Shown: in pieces, positions 1 through 8,126 of the stretch
Layout: each line of letters starts with the position of its first letter
How positions within the stretch are numbered: position 1 is the stretch's first letter
NCBI GenBank assembly: GCA_017744415.1
Contig: JAGIBJ010000065.1
Span: 1-45,221 of the forward strand
Length of the DNA stretch: 45,221 nt
Direction of reading: 5' to 3'
Origin: Solirubrobacteraceae bacterium
GTDB lineage: Bacteria > Actinomycetota > Thermoleophilia > Solirubrobacterales > Solirubrobacteraceae
Program-made: the position numbers and the translations under genes
The notes under the pieces: model-generated
Told to the model about the DNA's origin: nothing
Databases searched by the model: none
The model's input: the letters and a program-made list of their open reading frames with translations, nothing else

Positions 1-235
1 AGATCAGCCGCGCCCGTCTCAACGACGAGACCCTCCAGCTCTTCGAGCGCACGAAGTTCGCCGGCCTCTTCATCACGCACTCGATCTCCGAGGCGGTGTA
101 CATGAGCACCCGCGTGCTCGTGATGAGCGCCCGCCCCGGCCGGATCATCGGCGACTACCCGATCCCGTTCGACTACCCGCGCACGCCCGAGCTCCGATTC
201 GACCCCGACTTCGCCTCCGGGAGGCCCACGCATGA
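1..235 (+). CDS. ABC transporter ATP-binding protein (NitT/TauT type), C-terminal end, frameshifted
   Basis: Cut off at the left edge. The visible frame reads ISRARLNDETLQLFE, then the H-loop FITHSISEA, then VLVMSARPGRI, the usual tail of SsuB/TauB/NrtD-type ATPases that energise import together with the permease that follows. The expected end is the peptide LREAHA followed by TGA at 233-235, forming a 4-bp ATGA overlap with the permease start, but this is in frame 2 whereas the H-loop part is in frame 3. The upstream frame stays open far into the permease gene (to about 905). I therefore read an indel near 210-217, either real or a sequencing/assembly error; some family residues usually present after FDPDFA may also be missing. 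Family call is firm; the exact end is uncertain. Confidence 0.75.
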   Translation, partial: DQPRPSQRRDPPALRAHEVRRPLHHALDLRGGVHEHPRARDERPPRPDHRRLPDPVRLPAHARAPIRPRLRLREAHA

Positions 236-1098
236 GCGCTCCGCCCGAACAGCTCACCGAGGCGGCCGTCGCAATGCCCGCCGCAGCCCCGAAGGTCACG
301 CCGGTCAAGCAGCCCGGCCTGGCGAGCAAGGTGATCCCGCCGATCATCGTGTTCATCCTCGGCATCGCCGCCTGGGTGGGCCTGCACTACATCCTCAACG
401 AAGACAAGGCCATCACCGTTCCGCTCCCGTGGGACGTCGTGAAGGTCGGCGTGTTCGACTGGACCAACTTCCAGATGGTGCTCACGAGCCTCTGGCTCTC
501 GGCGAAGTCGGCGATCGTCGGCCTCGTCGTCACGATCGTCGTCGGCCTTGCCTTCGCGGTCGCGATGAGTCAGGCCAAGTGGGTGGAGAACGCGCTGCTG
601 CCGTACGCGATCGCGATGCAGACCACCCCGATCCTCGCGCTCGTGCCGGTGATCGGCGTCGTGCTCGGCTACAACTTCCCGAGCCGCGTGCTCGTCGTGG
701 TGCTGATCTCGGTCTTCCCGTTCATCAACAACGCGTTGTTCGGGCTCCTCTCGGCCGACAAGAGCCAGCACGACCTGCTCACGCTCCACCATGTGAGCCG
801 CTGGACGCGCCTCACGAAGCTGCAGCTCCCCGCCGCCCTGCCGGCGATCTTCACCGGCCTGCGGGTCGCGGCCGTGATGGCCGTCGTCGGCGCCGTCGTC
901 GGTGACTTCTTCTTCACCCAGGGCAGCCCGGGCCTCGGCCAGCTGATCAACCTCGATGCCTCGCAGCTGCAGTACGAGCGGATGTACACCTCGGTGATCC
1001 TCGCGATGCTGCTCGGCATCGCCGCCTACCTTGCCGTCGTCTTCACCGAGAAGCGCGTGATCGGCAAGTGGCACGTCACCACCCGTGGGGGCGTGTAG
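232..1098 (+). CDS. ABC transporter permease (NitT/TauT type)
   Basis: A 288-residue inner-membrane permease of the nitrate/sulfonate/taurine/pyrimidine importer family (BPD_transp_1). About 45 polar N-terminal residues precede the first hydrophobic helix (IIVFILGIAAWVGL); several further membrane segments follow. The cytoplasmic EAA-type loop that contacts the ATPase is visible around LLTLHHVSRWTRLTKLQLP, followed by AALPAIFTGLRVA. The start ATG at 232 has a GGGAGG ribosome site 7 nt upstream. It lies between the ATPase and the binding protein, so the three form one import system. The substrate cannot be read from the sequence. Confidence 0.9.
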   Translation: MSAPPEQLTEAAVAMPAAAPKVTPVKQPGLASKVIPPIIVFILGIAAWVGLHYILNEDKAITVPLPWDVVKVGVFDWTNFQMVLTSLWLSAKSAIVGLVVTIVVGLAFAVAMSQAKWVENALLPYAIAMQTTPILALVPVIGVVLGYNFPSRVLVVVLISVFPFINNALFGLLSADKSQHDLLTLHHVSRWTRLTKLQLPAALPAIFTGLRVAAVMAVVGAVVGDFFFTQGSPGLGQLINLDASQLQYERMYTSVILAMLLGIAAYLAVVFTEKRVIGKWHVTTRGGV

Positions 1099-1226
1099 CT
1101 CCGCCCCACACCTGGGGCGTCGCCTCGTGCCGATGGCGGCGCCCCACCACTCTTCCCTCGGCCCCCGCCGAACACCCATCCCCACCCCCACCCCGACTTC
1201 CCGCTTACCACCCGAAACGGAGCCCC

Positions 1227-2414
1227 ATGCGTATCGGACGCCGACCAGCCGCACTTGCGACGATCCTCGCCGCCTCGGCCTTCACCTTCGCCGCCTGCGG
1301 CAGCGACGAATCCGAGGACACCGCCAGCGGCGGCGACTCCGCAGCCACCACGGCCTCGGGCGACGTGTCGCTCAAGGGCGTTTGCCCCGACACCGTCGTC
1401 ATCCAGACCGACTGGATGCCGGAGGCCGATCACTCCGAGTCGTACGCCCTCATCGGCGGCACGCCCGAGTACGACAAGGGCAAGAAGCGCGTCAGCGGCG
1501 ACCTCTATTACAAGGGCAAGCCGACCGGCGTGAAGGTGGAGGTGCGCGCAGGCGGCCCGGCCACCGGCTTCCAGACGCCGACGCAGCAGATGTACACCGA
1601 CTCGTCGATCACCCTCGGCTACGAGAACTCCGACGAGGCCGTCCGCAACTCGGGCAAGACGCCGATGACGATGGTCATGGCGCCGCGTGAGAAGTGGGCG
1701 CAGGTGCTGATCTACGACCCGGGCACCTACGACTTCAAGACGATCGCCGACATCGGCAAGACCAACACGAAGGTCCTGTACTTCAAGGGCAACTACTACA
1801 TGGACTACCTGGTCGGTGCCGGGATCCTGAAGAAGGAGCAGGTCGATTCGTCCTACGACGGCACGCCCGCCCGCTTCGTCACCTCCGGCGGCAAGGTCGT
1901 CCAGCAGGGCTTCATCACCGCCGAGCCGTGGCAGTACGAGAACACGGTCAAGCAGTGGGCCAAGCCCGTCGCCACGCTGAACATCTCCGATGCCGGCTAC
2001 CCGAACTACGGTGAGGCGCTCGCGATCAAGGCCAGCAAGAAGGCCGAGCTCAGCGACTGCCTGAAGAAGCTGGTCCCCGTGATCCAGCAGGCCCAGGTGG
2101 ACTACGCCAAGGACCCGACCGCCACGAACAAGATCATCGTCGAGGCGGCCAAGCTCTACGGCGGCTGGGACTACCCGGCCGAGCTCGCCGCCTTCGGCGC
2201 CGAGCAGCAGGTGAAGACCGGCATCATCGGCGACGGCCCGACCCCCGCCCTCGGTGACATCGACGAGGCCCGGGTGCAGAAGATCATCGATCTCACTGCC
2301 CCGATCTTCAAGAAGCAGAACGTGACCGTGAAGGACGGCGTCACCGCCGCCGACCTCTTCACGAACGAGTTCATCGACCAGTCGATCTCGCTCGGCAGCG
2401 GCTCCGACAGCTAG
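1227..2414 (+). CDS. ABC transporter substrate-binding lipoprotein (NMT1/TauA-like)
   Basis: A 395-residue extracytoplasmic solute-binding protein. It opens with a lipoprotein signal, MRIGRRPAALATILAAS, and a lipobox ending FTFAAC with lipidated Cys24, followed by an acidic Ser/Gly-rich linker. The mature part has the two-lobe NMT1/THI5-like layout: TVVIQTDWMPEADH near the start, then KVLYFKGNYYMDYLVGAG and GFITAEPWQYEN. I chose ATG 1227 over upstream in-frame starts because the signal peptide begins there. It is the third gene of the importer operon, 128 nt after the permease. Candidate ligands for this family are pyrimidine precursors, sulfonates or nitrate; nothing here decides. Confidence 0.85.
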   Translation: MRIGRRPAALATILAASAFTFAACGSDESEDTASGGDSAATTASGDVSLKGVCPDTVVIQTDWMPEADHSESYALIGGTPEYDKGKKRVSGDLYYKGKPTGVKVEVRAGGPATGFQTPTQQMYTDSSITLGYENSDEAVRNSGKTPMTMVMAPREKWAQVLIYDPGTYDFKTIADIGKTNTKVLYFKGNYYMDYLVGAGILKKEQVDSSYDGTPARFVTSGGKVVQQGFITAEPWQYENTVKQWAKPVATLNISDAGYPNYGEALAIKASKKAELSDCLKKLVPVIQQAQVDYAKDPTATNKIIVEAAKLYGGWDYPAELAAFGAEQQVKTGIIGDGPTPALGDIDEARVQKIIDLTAPIFKKQNVTVKDGVTAADLFTNEFIDQSISLGSGSDS

Positions 2415-2432
2415 CCGCCAGCACAAGCCAAC

Positions 2433-2457
2433 GCTCCCTCGCCACCTTTGAGGGAGC
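2433..2457. terminator. Hairpin 1 of three after the ABC operon
   Basis: Perfect 8-bp stem GCTCCCTC/GAGGGAGC with a 9-nt loop, 18 nt after the binding-protein stop. No U-tract follows; in high-GC actinobacteria such stems commonly act as terminators. Confidence 0.6.
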
Positions 2458-2467
2458 ACGCGAAGCC

Positions 2468-2488
2468 GCCCCCTCATCGTGAGGGGGC
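2468..2488. terminator. Hairpin 2 of three after the ABC operon
   Basis: Perfect 9-bp stem GCCCCCTCA/TGAGGGGGC with a 3-nt loop, 10 nt after hairpin 1. Very stable; no U-tract. Confidence 0.6.
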
Positions 2489-2500
2489 AGCCGACCGCCA

Positions 2501-2537
2501 CGAGGGGCGGGTCTCATGGTGCGGGACCCGCCCCTCG
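2501..2537. terminator. Hairpin 3 of three after the ABC operon
   Basis: Perfect 13-bp stem CGAGGGGCGGGTC/GACCCGCCCCTCG with an 11-nt loop. Third and longest of the consecutive stems between the importer operon and the FG-GAP gene. Confidence 0.6.
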
Positions 2538-2726
2538 CTGCGTGGCGGGGCTCTGTGTAAGCGCTGCGGCTCGACGGACCAGCGACGTTCCGGTCGAGGG
2601 CCAGAAGGGCTCTATTGACGGACTGGTCACACGTCGAACTGTTTCGTGGCGCGGCGTGCCTACCTTCGGTACCTTGCGGCGCGACCGGTTCCCCCGTCGG
2701 TCTCCCACCCAACCGATTTGGAACCG

Positions 2727-4766
2727 ATGCCCGTCACTTCCCGACGCCGCGCGCGCCGCGGCTCGTCGATGCTCCTAGCACTTGCTTTGCTGAGTGCTGG
2801 CCTCCCGGCTCTCAGCATGGCCGCCGAGACCTTCCCCACGAGTGCCAACGGTGACGCGAGTTCGGATCTCGTCGTCGGTGACAACAACGCGTTCGCCGTC
2901 GCGCTCTCGAGCGGCGGTGCTCTCGACATGTCCGGCACCGGCACGTGGCACACGGGTTGGTCGACTGCAGCGAAGTACAAGGGCCTCGGCGATTTCAACG
3001 GCGACGGTCGCGACGACCTCATCGTCGGCGACAACGGTTCGTACGCGGTCGCGCTCTCGGACGGTACGAAGTTCGGCGCTCCCGGCACGGGCACGTGGAA
3101 GACCGGCTGGTCGACGAATGCGCCGTTCAAGGGTGTTGGCGATTTCAACGGTGACGGCCGCGACGATCTCGTCGTCGGCGACGCAAACGTGTACGCGGTG
3201 GCCCTCTCATCCGGCACCGCGCTGGGCGCCGCCGGTACCGGCTCCTGGCTCACCGGCTGGTCGACGAACGCCGCGTTCAAGGGCGTCGGCGACTTCAACG
3301 GCGACGGCGCAGACGACCTCATCGTCGGCGATAACGCGACCTACGCCGTCGCCACCTCGGATCGCACGAAGTTCGGCGGCGCCTACACCGGCGTCTGGCG
3401 CACGGGCTGGTCGACCAGCGCCGCCTTCATCGGCGTCACCCACGGATCGCGCAGCGTCGTCTCCCCTTCGTCATACCGATACGGCGGCGCCGACCGCGCG
3501 GTGAACACCGACATCGAGAAGGACCAGGTCATCGACGCGATGCGCGCCCGCAGCGACGCCGACGCGCTCACGCTCTACAACGGCCTCGCGCCGGCCGACC
3601 AGGGTCCCGTTCGAGACCGCGCGAACGCGCGCTTCTCGAGCTCGGTGACGTACGGCGGGACCAACTGGAAGATGGACGCGACCAGCGAGGCTGACCGCTT
3701 CGTCTCGGACTTCCGCGGTGCATCAAGCGACGCTGCCGCGAACGGGCTCTACCTCGGCCTCGATCCAGCCGACCGGGGTTCCGCCGATTCGGCGCTCGCT
3801 CGAGGCGCCTTCGACGGTGCGATCTATCGGGACGTCGCGAACGGGCAGGTCTGGGAGTACGAGCTCGGCAGCAAGGCGTGGGTCACGTCGGTGGACGCGG
3901 CGACACAAAACGGGTACGACCTCGCCGAGGCGATGCGCGCGACCGGATCGAGCCTGGCTGGCGTTCCGACTGCGGCAAACATCAACTACTACCCACCCAG
4001 CGAGGAAGACGGGGGTGGCGACGACGCTGACCTCGAGGCTCTCGGCACGCGCCAGTCCTCCGACGGACGGATTGGGAAGGTCTATCAGTGCATCAACGCT
4101 GGCGGCACCATCCGCAACGCCGGAGGCCGATTCTCTATCGGTACCTGTTGGCATAACGCAAGCATCACGATCACCGGCAAGCAGTGGTACAACAACGATC
4201 CGAGCGCGGGTCAGCGTTGGTACTACAAGGGCGCGATCGGCGGCAACTTCATGGAGTGCGGCTTCCTGCAAGGACTAGCCAACACCCAGGCGGGTGGCAC
4301 GCGGATTGACGTCGGCTGTGGCTCGCGCGGCATCCCCGAGAACGTCTTCGCGTCGCAGATGTACGACTCGCCGAAAGAACTGCGGCGACAGGGCCGGACG
4401 TTCAACGGTGGCTACAACCCGAGTCCGCACGACAACAACCAGGACGAGCAGCTGAAGAGCGCATCCGCATTGCGACAACTGTTCCCGGATTTCAACGGTG
4501 CATGCCCGCGCTACGCGAACGTCGACTTCATCTCAGGCGGGAACGCCAAGCCGGAGGAGCGCATTCCCGGAGGCAACGTTGCTGGCGGTGACTGGGCCCA
4601 GGTCCGGTACTTGACTCGTGGCGGCGACTACTTCATGGCTCGCTACCCCGCCGCCAGCAGTGGCAGCACCGTGCGCAAGAACGCGTGGGCGTTCATGCCG
4701 CGGACGTGCTTCGTCAAGCGTCCCGAGATCCATACGACCCCGAGCTCGAGTCAGCCTGCCCACTGA
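2727..4766 (+). CDS. Secreted FG-GAP/VCBS-repeat protein with unknown C-terminal region
   Basis: A 679-residue exported protein. It has a basic N-terminus (MPVTSRRRARRG), a hydrophobic stretch MLLALALLSAGLPALS and likely cleavage near MAA-ET. Residues about 39-238 hold four 50-residue repeats of the form GDFNGDGRDDLIVGD-x-YAVALS-GTGTWKTGWST, a calcium-binding DxDGxxD beta-propeller/FG-GAP-like pattern. A middle segment has two similar helical stretches (LYNGLAPADQG and LYLGLDPADRG). The last roughly 240 residues hold several Cys and many aromatic residues (KVYQCINAGG, GTCWHNASI, MECGFLQG), which I do not recognise. ATG 2727 is chosen because the signal peptide follows it. It converges with the next gene, with 3 nt between stops. 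Adhesion or carbohydrate binding is a guess only. Confidence 0.8.
   Translation: MPVTSRRRARRGSSMLLALALLSAGLPALSMAAETFPTSANGDASSDLVVGDNNAFAVALSSGGALDMSGTGTWHTGWSTAAKYKGLGDFNGDGRDDLIVGDNGSYAVALSDGTKFGAPGTGTWKTGWSTNAPFKGVGDFNGDGRDDLVVGDANVYAVALSSGTALGAAGTGSWLTGWSTNAAFKGVGDFNGDGADDLIVGDNATYAVATSDRTKFGGAYTGVWRTGWSTSAAFIGVTHGSRSVVSPSSYRYGGADRAVNTDIEKDQVIDAMRARSDADALTLYNGLAPADQGPVRDRANARFSSSVTYGGTNWKMDATSEADRFVSDFRGASSDAAANGLYLGLDPADRGSADSALARGAFDGAIYRDVANGQVWEYELGSKAWVTSVDAATQNGYDLAEAMRATGSSLAGVPTAANINYYPPSEEDGGGDDADLEALGTRQSSDGRIGKVYQCINAGGTIRNAGGRFSIGTCWHNASITITGKQWYNNDPSAGQRWYYKGAIGGNFMECGFLQGLANTQAGGTRIDVGCGSRGIPENVFASQMYDSPKELRRQGRTFNGGYNPSPHDNNQDEQLKSASALRQLFPDFNGACPRYANVDFISGGNAKPEERIPGGNVAGGDWAQVRYLTRGGDYFMARYPAASSGSTVRKNAWAFMPRTCFVKRPEIHTTPSSSQPAH
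2851..3441 (+). repeat. Four tandem 150-bp repeats encoding FG-GAP units
   Basis: The GATTTCAACG/GACTTCAACG core recurs at 2991, 3141 and 3291, exactly 150 bp apart, and the degenerate first copy (GGTGACGCGAGT at 2851) keeps the same phase. Each unit encodes one 50-residue repeat of the secreted protein. Confidence 0.85.
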
Positions 4767-4769
4767 CGG

Positions 4770-6137
4770 CTAGCGACTGAAGCGGTGTGCGAGCGTCAGG
4801 CCTCTGGCCCGACGCTCGCCGCTGGTCGTGGCCAACGTTGCGTTGTTCGCGGAATCAAAGGCCGGAACCAATGGCTGGGTTACGCGCAAAGGGACCGTGA
4901 GTGCTGGCAGGAACCGCTTCGCAGACGTCCGCCTGACGAGGAGAACGGGCGCGCCGGGCTTTGTCATCGGCATCACCGTTACGGCTAGCTCGCCGCGCGC
5001 GCTTGCTGCCGTGCCGGTCAAGCGGCCACTGTCCACCACGTTCGCCGCAGAGCCGAAGCGACCATCCGCATCGCTCGTCGCCACGAACACTGGATCGCCT
5101 TTGGTCCGCACCCCATTCCACACGAGCACAGCCCGTCCACCGGAGACGGCCAGGAGATCAAGACGTTCACTCGCCGGGAATCGCCGGCTCGTCCCGCGAT
5201 CGAGTTGCGCCGTGGTCGCGGATCGTTGCGTCAGTCGGGCGACGCGAACAGTCCAGGGGCCGTCGGCCTCTTCGCCAGCATGCTGCGCGGCCCAGGCGAT
5301 GACCGGAACGCCGCGGGATGTCACGACGGCCGAAAGCACGCTCGAATGGCTCTTGGCAACGGCGATGGGGCGGTCGCCGATGGTGTCGAATGAACCGACC
5401 CAGCCGACGATTCCGCGGTGCGATCCGCGGTCCTCGAGGCTGTCGGCAGCAATGAGCACTCGTCCGCCCGAAGCCGCCGCTGCAACGTTGGCGTCCAACG
5501 GATCTGGGACGCCTGACGAGGCCTGCATCGTCCTCACGCCGTGCAGCTCGCCGTCGCGCTCGAGCCTTGCTGTTCGAAGTCGGGCACGGAACGAGGCATC
5601 GTCGCCGGCTCCGCGTCGCAACTCGACCCAAGCCGCGATGGCGCGCCCGGCCGACGAAGCCATCGACGCGTGGCCCACTGTCCAGCCTGCGGGTATCGGT
5701 ATCTGTACCTTTCGCTGGACTGACGAGTCCGAGCCCAACTGCCAGAACGCGAGATCGGTGCGCCCGGAATCGCTGGTGACAGGGCGCGAAAGGTGCGAGA
5801 CAAGGACGACGGCTGACGCTCCCGTCGCGGTTGGGCCGCCGACGAGCGTAGCCGCGCGCTCAGTGACGGCGTTGGTTTCTCGCTGCCCCGGTCGAACGAC
5901 GGCGAAGGAAACGTCCTCGGTGTCGGTCTTCGGCGTCGTCCACGCCGCGTAGCCGATGCCGTTGCGCGAATACGCGAGCCCGACGGGTCGCATGCCAGTC
6001 TGGTCAGCAACGCCGCCGAGAGCGATCGACTGCATTTGCCAGCCGCGAGGGGCGGGCGAAGACTCTCGTTCGTCGCCCCCACCGCATCCGCCAAACAGGA
6101 GCGCTAGGACGACTGCGGCGGCCTTCCAGAGGCGCAT
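4770..6137 (-). CDS. Putative lipoprotein, unknown function
   Basis: A 455-residue exported protein. ATG 6137 is chosen because a lipoprotein signal follows at once: MRLWKAAAVVLALLFGG with lipidated Cys18, then a Gly/Ser-rich linker. The remainder is rich in beta-type segments with recurring pieces such as GYAAWTT, IAAWVEL, VIAWAAQ and RAVLVWNGV at intervals of roughly 50-90 residues, which suggests a beta-propeller. No catalytic motif is seen. A possible -10 box (TACGAT on the minus strand) lies 17 nt before the ATG. It converges with the FG-GAP protein gene. Confidence 0.7.
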   Translation of the reverse strand: MRLWKAAAVVLALLFGGCGGGDERESSPAPRGWQMQSIALGGVADQTGMRPVGLAYSRNGIGYAAWTTPKTDTEDVSFAVVRPGQRETNAVTERAATLVGGPTATGASAVVLVSHLSRPVTSDSGRTDLAFWQLGSDSSVQRKVQIPIPAGWTVGHASMASSAGRAIAAWVELRRGAGDDASFRARLRTARLERDGELHGVRTMQASSGVPDPLDANVAAAASGGRVLIAADSLEDRGSHRGIVGWVGSFDTIGDRPIAVAKSHSSVLSAVVTSRGVPVIAWAAQHAGEEADGPWTVRVARLTQRSATTAQLDRGTSRRFPASERLDLLAVSGGRAVLVWNGVRTKGDPVFVATSDADGRFGSAANVVDSGRLTGTAASARGELAVTVMPMTKPGAPVLLVRRTSAKRFLPALTVPLRVTQPLVPAFDSANNATLATTSGERRARGLTLAHRFSR

Positions 6138-6454
6138 TGCGTTCACGGCGCCGATCGTAGAGCGATCCGTGGCGAGGCACGCCACCACAAAGAACGCGTG
6201 GCCGCCGCGCCACCCCCATTGGTGCGCGGCGGCCACGGTCTCTAGCCACGCCGGGCCGGCGAGCCGCCGGAGCAGCTCGTCAGCGGCGGGCCTGTCGTGA
6301 CCCCGCCCGGTGTGCGCGCCCGCCACCGCGCCGGCGTCGGTCTCGACACCCGCGCACGCTCCAGCCGCGGCCCGGCGCGCCCGTGATCTGACGGCTCCTC
6401 AGCAACGGGCCCTCGGTCCATGGCGCGCCGTGGAACGCGCCGGTAGGGTCGCCC
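6138..6454. other. Intergenic region between divergent lipoprotein and pseudo-caspase genes
   Basis: 317 bases of high-GC sequence. Apart from a possible -10 box for the leftward gene and the TAGGGT box at 6444-6449 for the rightward gene, I see no RNA gene, repeat or convincing small ORF. Confidence 0.5.
6444..6449 (+). promoter_or_regulatory. -10 box (TAGGGT), probable leaderless start
   Basis: TAGGGT ends 5 nt before the GTG at 6455, placing the likely transcription start at or next to the start codon. No Shine-Dalgarno sequence is present. Confidence 0.45.
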
Positions 6455-8014
6455 GTGGCCGTGCCTCACCTTCGTCTCGTCCGCGTCCTCCTCGCCACCG
6501 TCTTGCTCATGCTGATCCCGGCGGGATCGGCCGTGGCCGCGACCATCTCGCGCGCGGAGGCCGGCAAGCGCGCCCTGGCTGCGCTCGGCGTCACCAAGGG
6601 CAGGGCGCCCGTGGTGGTGTTCGGTGTGCGCGCGCCGCTGAAGGGCGGCACGATGGTGCGGCAGGCCGGAGCCCCCGAGGCGCCGCTCGCGAAGAGCAAG
6701 CTCGACACCGCCGTGCGCGATGCGCCGGCGATGATCTCGGTGTTCGCCGGCCGCCGCGCGTGGGCGTTCTATGCCGACTGGGCGCCCTACCAGGCGTATG
6801 GGCATGCCGGCCAGATCGTGCTCGTGGACGTGAACACCGGAAAGGTGCGCCTCTCGCGGATGCTTGCCTCGCCGCCGGTGATCAACGGCCGCCCGCCGGC
6901 GTTCCTGCGCAGCGGCGCCGACTACCGCGCGCCGCAGTACCGGATCTTCGAGCGCGAGTACGTGGTCAGCGACGCCGACTCGCTGCTGCTCGCCGCCCGC
7001 TCGGGAGTCGCCGATCGCGCGCCCCTCGCCAACCTCCCCGCAGCGCGCCTGGCCGCCGCGCAACTCGCCGCCGACCACGCGTGCGTGCTCCGCGTGAGCG
7101 ACACCTTCGGCGACTTCTACGACTTCACCGGCGCCGACGCCACCCGCGCCCGCCTCGGCGACCTCTTCTTCGCGCTGCGCAAGCTCAGCAGCGGGATCGT
7201 CGACGTGCGGTATTCCCGCGAGAGCAAGGTCGGTCCGGACGAGGTGCTGCGCCGGATGGTCGAGGAGAAGGGCTGCAAGGACGTGTTCCTTTACCTCGCC
7301 GGACGCGGCTTCTCGAAAGGCGCCGGCACCTCGATGAGCGTCGGCACGCGCATCGACGGCACGCGCGTCACCCAGCAGATCGTTCGCGCCGCCCCGCTCA
7401 TGCGCGTGATCCACGCGTTCCCCGAAGTGCGCTTCTCCGTGAAGATCGACGCGCCCTACACCCGCCCGTTCGCGGCCGCGCTCGCGGCCATGCCGAACGT
7501 GGTGCTTGCGGAGTCGGCGGCGAGCGACGACGGCACCTCCTTCGGCTACCTCCCGTACGTGCTCAACACCGCCGGCCGGCGCGTCGTGAACGCCTCGAAC
7601 GCCGATGGGCTGCTCGCGTTCACCAACCGCACGATCGCCGGTGCCGAGCGCTTCCTCAGCAGCGACGCCGAGGTGGCGGCCGCGCTCGCGGCGCGACGCA
7701 GCGGGTCGAGCCCGTCGTTCCTCGCGATCCTGCTCGGCCGCGCCTACTCGCTCGGCCGCCCCGACGACCTCCCGGGCATCGTCGGCATCCAGCAGCCGTT
7801 CTTCTCGACGACCGTCAGCCTCCCGGTGCCGCCGACGCCCGTGCCCGCGCCGGCGCCCGCCGTCACGCCGACGCCGACGCCGACGGCCACGCCCAAGCCG
7901 ACCGCGACCCCGAAGCCGACGCCCAAGCCAACGGCAACCCCGACGCCGACGCCGACCGAAACGCCGGCTCCGACGATCACGCCGACGCCGCCCGCCGAAT
8001 ATCCCGGCGGCTGA
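6455..8014 (+). CDS. Secreted protein with degenerate caspase-like core and Thr-Pro-Lys tail
   Basis: A 519-residue exported protein with a signal peptide, cleavage near GSAVAA-T (about residue 29). The central part resembles the C14/caspase fold: a helix PDEVLRRMVEEKGC, the strand DVFLYLAGRG (residues 276-285) where caspases have F-x-GHG, then FSVKIDAPYTRPF (327-339) where they have DACxSG, then NVVLAESAASDDGTSFGY (348-365), like the following strand and 'DE-S' segment. The catalytic His is Arg284 and the Cys position is Ala/Pro, so it would be inactive. From about residue 450 it is a PTP/PKP repeat tail. The fold assignment is my pattern match and unproven. GTG 6455 is supported by the TAGGGT box. 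Confidence 0.7.
   Translation: MAVPHLRLVRVLLATVLLMLIPAGSAVAATISRAEAGKRALAALGVTKGRAPVVVFGVRAPLKGGTMVRQAGAPEAPLAKSKLDTAVRDAPAMISVFAGRRAWAFYADWAPYQAYGHAGQIVLVDVNTGKVRLSRMLASPPVINGRPPAFLRSGADYRAPQYRIFEREYVVSDADSLLLAARSGVADRAPLANLPAARLAAAQLAADHACVLRVSDTFGDFYDFTGADATRARLGDLFFALRKLSSGIVDVRYSRESKVGPDEVLRRMVEEKGCKDVFLYLAGRGFSKGAGTSMSVGTRIDGTRVTQQIVRAAPLMRVIHAFPEVRFSVKIDAPYTRPFAAALAAMPNVVLAESAASDDGTSFGYLPYVLNTAGRRVVNASNADGLLAFTNRTIAGAERFLSSDAEVAAALAARRSGSSPSFLAILLGRAYSLGRPDDLPGIVGIQQPFFSTTVSLPVPPTPVPAPAPAVTPTPTPTATPKPTATPKPTPKPTATPTPTPTETPAPTITPTPPAEYPGG
7860..7995 (+). repeat. Low-complexity (ACGCCGACGCC)-like tract coding the TP/KP tail
   Basis: Imperfect hexanucleotide-like repetition encoding alternating Thr/Ala/Lys-Pro at the C-terminus of the preceding secreted protein. 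Such tails usually serve as extended spacers on the cell surface. Confidence 0.7.
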
Positions 8015-8047
8015 GGCCACCGGCCGCGGTCGCGGCACATCTAAGTC

Positions 8048-8077
8048 TTGACGACGCAGAAATCCTCTGATTAGAAT
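8048..8077 (+). promoter_or_regulatory. Promoter of the hsp20 gene (TTGACG-18-TAGAAT)
   Basis: -35 TTGACG at 8048-8053 and -10 TAGAAT at 8072-8077 with an 18-nt spacer, a good housekeeping-sigma promoter. Just downstream, around the expected start site, lies the inverted repeat CCGGTT-CA-AACCGG (8085-8098), which could be an operator or a short 5'-UTR stem. No CIRCE or HAIR-type element is recognised. Confidence 0.65.
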
Positions 8078-8126
8078 CTCCGCACCGGTTCAAACCGGAT
8101 TCGGAAATCGAGTAGGAGGAATGACG

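Noticed and set aside
236-905. Continuation of the ABC ATPase frame over the permease gene
   Set aside because: The extension is Arg/Ala-rich and antimotif, while the overlapping permease frame is clearly real. A frameshift at the ATPase end is the simpler reading.
2615-2666. TTGACG (2615) and TACCTT (2661) as promoter of the FG-GAP gene
   Set aside because: The two hexamers are too far apart to be one promoter, and neither has a good partner at 16-18 nt.
2851-3441. Tandem 150-bp repeats considered as a mobile or satellite element
   Set aside because: They stay in frame within one gene and encode protein repeats.
8083-8100. GGTTCAAAC-like sequence resembling a tRNA T-arm
   Set aside because: No acceptor, D- or anticodon arm can be drawn around it. 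The sequence is better explained as a short inverted repeat just downstream of the hsp20 promoter.
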